Assembly (NCBI GenBank): GCA_037974665.1
Contig: CM075765.1
Coordinates: forward strand, 17,249,648-17,313,647
Length of the DNA stretch: 64,000 nucleotides
Origin: Ehretia macrophylla
Taxonomy: Eukaryota; Streptophyta; Magnoliopsida; Boraginales; Ehretiaceae
Reading direction: 5' to 3'
Position numbers and translations under genes: made by a program. The notes under the pieces are model-generated. The model did not search any database. It saw only the letters and a program-made list of their open reading frames with translations, and was not told where the DNA came from. Below are positions 60,801 to 64,000 of this stretch, piece by piece (the stretch's first letter is position 1; every line of letters begins with the position of its first letter).

Positions 60801-61103
60801 TTTTAGTAGGTATAAAAGATTTACTAACTTTCAACTAATTCTTGTACTATGCATTTTAAGGTTCAAATCAACAACCCGGATGCAGAACTTCCACAGTTCA
60901 CAACAGGTCTTATAGGCAAAGACAACACGATTGCCAGACACGGGATTCATGGTCTGTACTGGCTGTTCAGTGTCAATATATTTGGATCTCAACTATCAAG
61001 CGGGACCAATACAATTTTTCTCAGGCAGGCCAAAGGGTTGAGCCCCTGGAGAGGAATCATGTATGACTACATTCGTCTTGAAGGTCCTGCAGAAAACAAT
61101 TGA
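51866..61103 (+). CDS. Rhamnogalacturonan lyase, polysaccharide lyase family 4 (secreted)
   Basis: Cleaves the rhamnose-galacturonate backbone of pectic rhamnogalacturonan I in the cell wall by beta-elimination. I resolve 16 coding exons, all in phase: 51866-51966, 55743-55815, 56497-56618, 56882-56932, 57653-57772, 57867-57986, 58469-58604, 58802-58972, 59219-59374, 59450-59556, 59724-59814, 59952-60093, 60201-60357, 60444-60560, 60628-60754, 60861-61103. They total 2034 nt, 677 aa, a normal family length. The start is a basic n-region and hydrophobic core (WWSLVGSVGIVLQFFLL) ending TECA, a signal peptide. A PL4 catalytic beta-sandwich follows (VVVDNGQV, GIQYNGIDN; about 50-330), then a fibronectin-III-like part (about 355-450) and a C-terminal carbohydrate-binding-like domain (about 465-672, DYIRLEG). 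By analogy with Aspergillus RGL4 (Lys150, His210), K245 (VDDKYQYS) and H304 (FFSTHYAGE) are likely catalytic. The exon 1/2 junction is the least certain. Confidence 0.93.
52149..52834. repeat. Tandem array, four copies of about 171 bp, in lyase intron 1
   Basis: Copies begin AATGTAGCAGTTTCTTTTT at 52149, 52320, 52491 and 52663 and end CTATTAATGTATT. They differ by only a few substitutions and a T insertion, so the array is recent. Each carries TTATAAAAGAG and the phrase GATAACGATATATCAATATACTGC. The sequence just before the array shares no extra repeat. Confidence 0.95.
52930..53210. mobile_element. Decayed relative of the Tourist-like MITE
   Basis: Phrases such as AAAATATTTT, TTATTTTACGGCAAACAAACGAAGCCTAAG and a second TTATTTTACGACAAACAAACAAAACTC match the right end of the 38634-39078 element. 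The left end is not clear. Likely a degraded or internally duplicated copy. Confidence 0.5.
53350..53695. mobile_element. Foldback element in lyase intron 1
   Basis: Arms of about 150-160 bp are inverted copies around a centre near 53520: left TAGAGTCTCTAAATTT, TTTTTAGAGCC, TCATGACAAAAATAC, TTAAAAGATGCCAAAATAGA; right their complements in reverse order. Outer borders and target duplication were not resolved, so the superfamily is open. Confidence 0.7.
53914..54359. mobile_element. hAT-type MITE, 446 bp, in lyase intron 1
   Basis: Ends CAGGGGCGGAGC and, inward from the right, CACTGGAGGAGC. Perfect 8-bp flanking duplications AAGGAGAG occur at 53906-53913 and 54360-54367. The interior has direct repeats containing CAGTGGGGGCTAA and TAACTAAAAATAC-type phrases. 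There is no open frame. The 8-bp duplication fits hAT. Confidence 0.85.
57793..57816. repeat. AT microsatellite in lyase intron 5
   Basis: A run of AT dinucleotides just after the exon ending 57772; no effect on splice signals is visible. Confidence 0.85.
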
Positions 61104-62469
61104 GGCTTACAACACATATAGTACATACAATCATTTGATCTGTTTCCAAAAGGGTGATGAGAAAGGTGATAAATCTACTTAGCAATTCTAATAGTTTCAA
61201 GCATTTGGTCAAATAGAAGCAAGCTTCATTAGTTCAACAAGGAGCAAATTCTTTGTTATAGGTCCTATATTGGTTGGTGAGTTTTGTAAAGGCCATTTTT
61301 TGTTGTAGAACTTTTAGGTGGAGGTCTAGGATCCTGGGAATAGTTTTTTACTGTTAATCTAGCTAAGGAATTTTCCAAACATGGAGCGATATATTTACTG
61401 TATATGTCGTATTTCTTTTATTTTAGGATAAATTACATACATTCTACTAAATTAGTATAAAGTTTAATTTGTTCGCGAAACTTTTTTTGTTTTAAATCGG
61501 TTATTGATATTTTGCTTCATTTTACTTACTCAGTTAGTTTTTCAATTAGTTTTAATGGATTTTTAATTTTATCTAAGAAAAATTGTCATTTGTTCCACTT
61601 TTTCTATCTATGGAGTTTTTTGACGACATTTGCCAAGACCTAAAGTAGATTTCTAGCTTCCCCCAAATTCCTATGTTTAGAGTTTCTCCCATTTTTCAAT
61701 TAATAATAAAAGTTGTTTGAATGTCATATTTTTTTTCTTAAATCGAAGCAAAGAAGGAACTCTTAATTAGCGCACAACCGAAAAAGATAGAGTGAAAAAT
61801 TAGGTCAATGGGGAGCACAAATGGATCTAATATATATATATATATATATATATATTAGAGTTGATATTATGTGGGTTAATTTATATTATAGAAATGGTAT
61901 AGGAAATGAAAATTTGTAATTTATATTATAGAAATGGTATTAGAAATGAAAATTTTCCCATTAAAAAATAAAAAAATAACCGTTAGAACTCATTGTAAAA
62001 ACCAAAAGTAGATAAAACGAAACGAAAATTTGTTCAGTGGATACTTTAAAACAAAAAAGGTATAATATGGAATTTGAAACTTTGTACAATTTAAAAATCC
62101 TTTGACACAATTTACTTTTTATTCTATTTTTAGCAATTTTTTCCTAGTAATTGCACCTTAAAAAAACACCCGGTGTATTCTCCTAATTAAAGTGATAACC
62201 TAAAGTATTTGATATCGACCAGTAAATAAACATGGAAAAACTAAAGTGATTAGAGAACATCACCACATATACCTTTCTGGATGAAAAATACCAAATTTTA
62301 TCTTTTGTTTATTTATTTTCTCTTTGCTACAATAATATTGAATACAACAAGATTATACACCAATAACAAGTCAATTTGTATGTATTTGATAGTACGTATT
62401 TATATAGCCTGTATAATAAAAGATATTCATTGAAAGATGTTAATGGCCTTGTAGAAGTTTTCTGGTATA

Positions 62470-62535
<66 letters not shown>

Positions 62536-62758
62536 CATGGCAAAAATAAATTCATATCAACTCGTAACCCATTTTGGCCTTTGATCCGTTATTTTTCACT
62601 TCTCGTGTATGCCCTTAATTTCATTACAAAATTGATATCAAATGTACCCTCAGAATTAGATGGCTTAGTATAAATGTGTTTTACTGCTAAGCGTTTCTTC
62701 TATTTTCACACTTTTTTTTTGCCAAGTCATTTGCATTAATTGTACTCCTTGCTGTTTA
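61104..62758. other. 3' flank of the lyase gene and intergenic DNA
   Basis: The first roughly 300 bp are probably the 3' UTR; no canonical AATAAA is placed convincingly. AT microsatellites lie at about 61829-61856 and 62469-62530. A 30-bp duplication (TTTATATTATAGAAATGGTAT) occurs at about 61881 and 61920. No gene recognised. Confidence 0.5.
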
Positions 62759-62767
62759 TAAGATCTA

Positions 62768-63188
62768 GGGTAATTTACCAAAATAATTCTAAATCTTTAC
62801 CTTTTTTAATATTTAAGTTCTCTATCTTTAATTTTGGACAAAATTGTCATTCATCTTTCATTTTAGTGATAATCGTTAGTCCTTAGAGCAAAATTCATTG
62901 AAAAAATATCGTTAGTGAGCACATGGATGACACGTGATCGTAAAATTCAAAAATCTTCATAGGTAAAATTGTCACACGATAAAAGATAAGTATCCTAAAG
63001 TTTATGTATTTTGCGGCCACGTGTCATTCATGTGCTCACTAACGTTATTTTTTGACAGATTTTGCTACAAGGACTAATAGTTATCACCAAAATAAAAGAT
63101 AAATGACCATTTTGTCCAAAATAAAAAATAAAGGACTTAAATGTAAAAAAAAAAAGCAAAGATCTAAGACTATTTTGATAAATTACCC
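62768..63188. mobile_element. Mutator-like foldback MITE, 421 bp
   Basis: The element is almost entirely two inverted arms of about 200 bp, from GGGTAATTTACCAAAATA on the left and, inward from the right, GGGTAATTTATCAAAATA, meeting near 62980. Perfect 9-bp target duplications TAAGATCTA flank it (62759-62767 and 63189-63197). Long terminal inverted repeats plus a 9-bp duplication are the signature of Mutator-like elements. There is no transposase. Confidence 0.88.
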
Positions 63189-63356
63189 TAAGATCTAATA
63201 GATGATGAACTTTTCATAACCTAGTTTCACAAAGCTTATATTGCACATCTATAGTTCTCCTCTATTTTGGACCTATTGGGAGATTATGTTGTTTTAGTTG
63301 CTTGGTTCTTTCTTACATACTGTTTGGAACAAATGAATTCCATAAAATTTTGTGGA

Positions 63357-64000
63357 TGTTAAAAAACTAGAAAGAAAATATAAGAGTCAAAAAATAAAAA
63401 GAGAAATATAATAGAGAGAAGGAAAGAAGAAACTTGTATTGAATTTCTTAGTGTGTCATATTAAACATAGAGAGTTTTATTTATAGGAAAACACAATTTG
63501 TTCTCCAAGTTATTTCTAGTAGGCCTTTGTTCTCTTGGGCTTGGTTTTGGACTACAATTAATAATATTTTCTATAGTCCATAAATATCCACATCTACATA
63601 GATATTTCATAACACTCCCTATTGGATATTTATCTCTTAAGAATATGCCTCATTAAAACCTTACTAGGAAAAAACCAGTGGGAAAAAAATCATAGTGAAG
63701 GAAAAATAGTACAATATTCTTGTTATATGCTTCATACTGTCTCATTAAAAACATTACCAAGAAAACCCAGTGGGACAAAACCTAGGCGAAGGGAAAAAGA
63801 GTACAATGTGCATTTATCTCCCCCTCATGTTAGCATATCAAGTATGATTGTTGACTTCACGCATGCTGATCTTGTGAAAATAATTCTTCAAATGTTGTGG
63901 TAGACAATCTCTTCGTGAATAAACCTGCTACATTATCACTTTGAGTGGTCTTGATTAACATCATTCAGTATTTCTTCGGGAGCGCGTCCATGAAAAAGAA
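63357..64000 (-). mobile_element. Second Ty1/copia element, 3' end only, continuing past the window
   Basis: An LTR-like stretch (about 63357-63614; start TGTTAAAAAACTAG, end TTTCATAACA) is followed inward by the polypurine tract AATAGGGAG (minus strand) and then sequence clearly related to 25071-25440 of the complete copia element (ATATGCCTCATTAAAACCTTACTAGG and onward). Orientation is minus, so the body lies to the right, off the window. The left LTR border could also be 63351. Completeness cannot be judged. Confidence 0.75.

Noticed and set aside
62469-62530. Long TA microsatellite considered as a possible replication or matrix-attachment signal
   Set aside because: Simple dinucleotide repeat like several others in the window; nothing specific supports a function.

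Overview
This window reads as nuclear DNA of a flowering plant, almost certainly a eudicot. The evidence is a full-length intronless DELLA/GRAS gene, a multi-exon pectin-degrading lyase gene with GT-AG introns, AT-rich intergenic DNA, plant-type LTR retrotransposons (Tat-like, Tekay-like and copia) and many small non-autonomous DNA transposons. I see no prokaryotic operons, CRISPR arrays, rRNA or tRNA genes. The species cannot be named from the sequence alone.

Layout, left to right. Positions 1-2249 are the 3' end of a Tat-like Ty3/gypsy element: a GC-rich dimeric tandem repeat, a polypurine tract and a 1.2-kb LTR that carries an array of about 16 hairpins. Positions 2250-7193 are gene-poor. 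A solo LTR with a perfect 5-bp target duplication follows at 7194-7699. A nested cluster occupies 8026-22162. Its outer shell is a non-autonomous CACTA element. A Tekay-like chromovirus (minus strand, broken) lies inside it, and that in turn received a 2.35-kb solo-LTR-like insertion and a 589-bp hAT element. A young copia element (24737-31142, minus strand) looks nearly whole, with LTRs differing at two sites.

Two host genes stand out. The first is a DELLA growth repressor of the GAI/RGA type (34043-35872, plus strand, single exon, 609 aa), whose leader contains two tiny upstream ORFs. The second is a secreted rhamnogalacturonan lyase of family PL4 (51866-61103, plus strand). I resolved it into 16 coding exons giving a 677-residue model, with a 3.8-kb first intron full of repeats. 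No functional link between the two genes is evident beyond both belonging to growth and cell-wall biology.

The roughly 15 kb between the genes, and the DNA after the lyase, contain small transposons that I could delimit by terminal inverted repeats and target duplications: Tourist-like (38634-39078, 48107-48399), a pair of CAGTAG-ended elements (40861-41444, 46139-46942), a hAT MITE inside lyase intron 1 (53914-54359) and a Mutator-like foldback (62768-63188). LINE 3' tails also occur. The window ends inside another copia element (63357 onward).

I found no clearly new biological system. The most unusual signals are the hairpin array in the Tat LTR, a 99-bp duplication of host flank around the Tekay insertion, a duplicated TATA-containing block in a solo LTR, and a 4 x 171-bp tandem array in the lyase intron.
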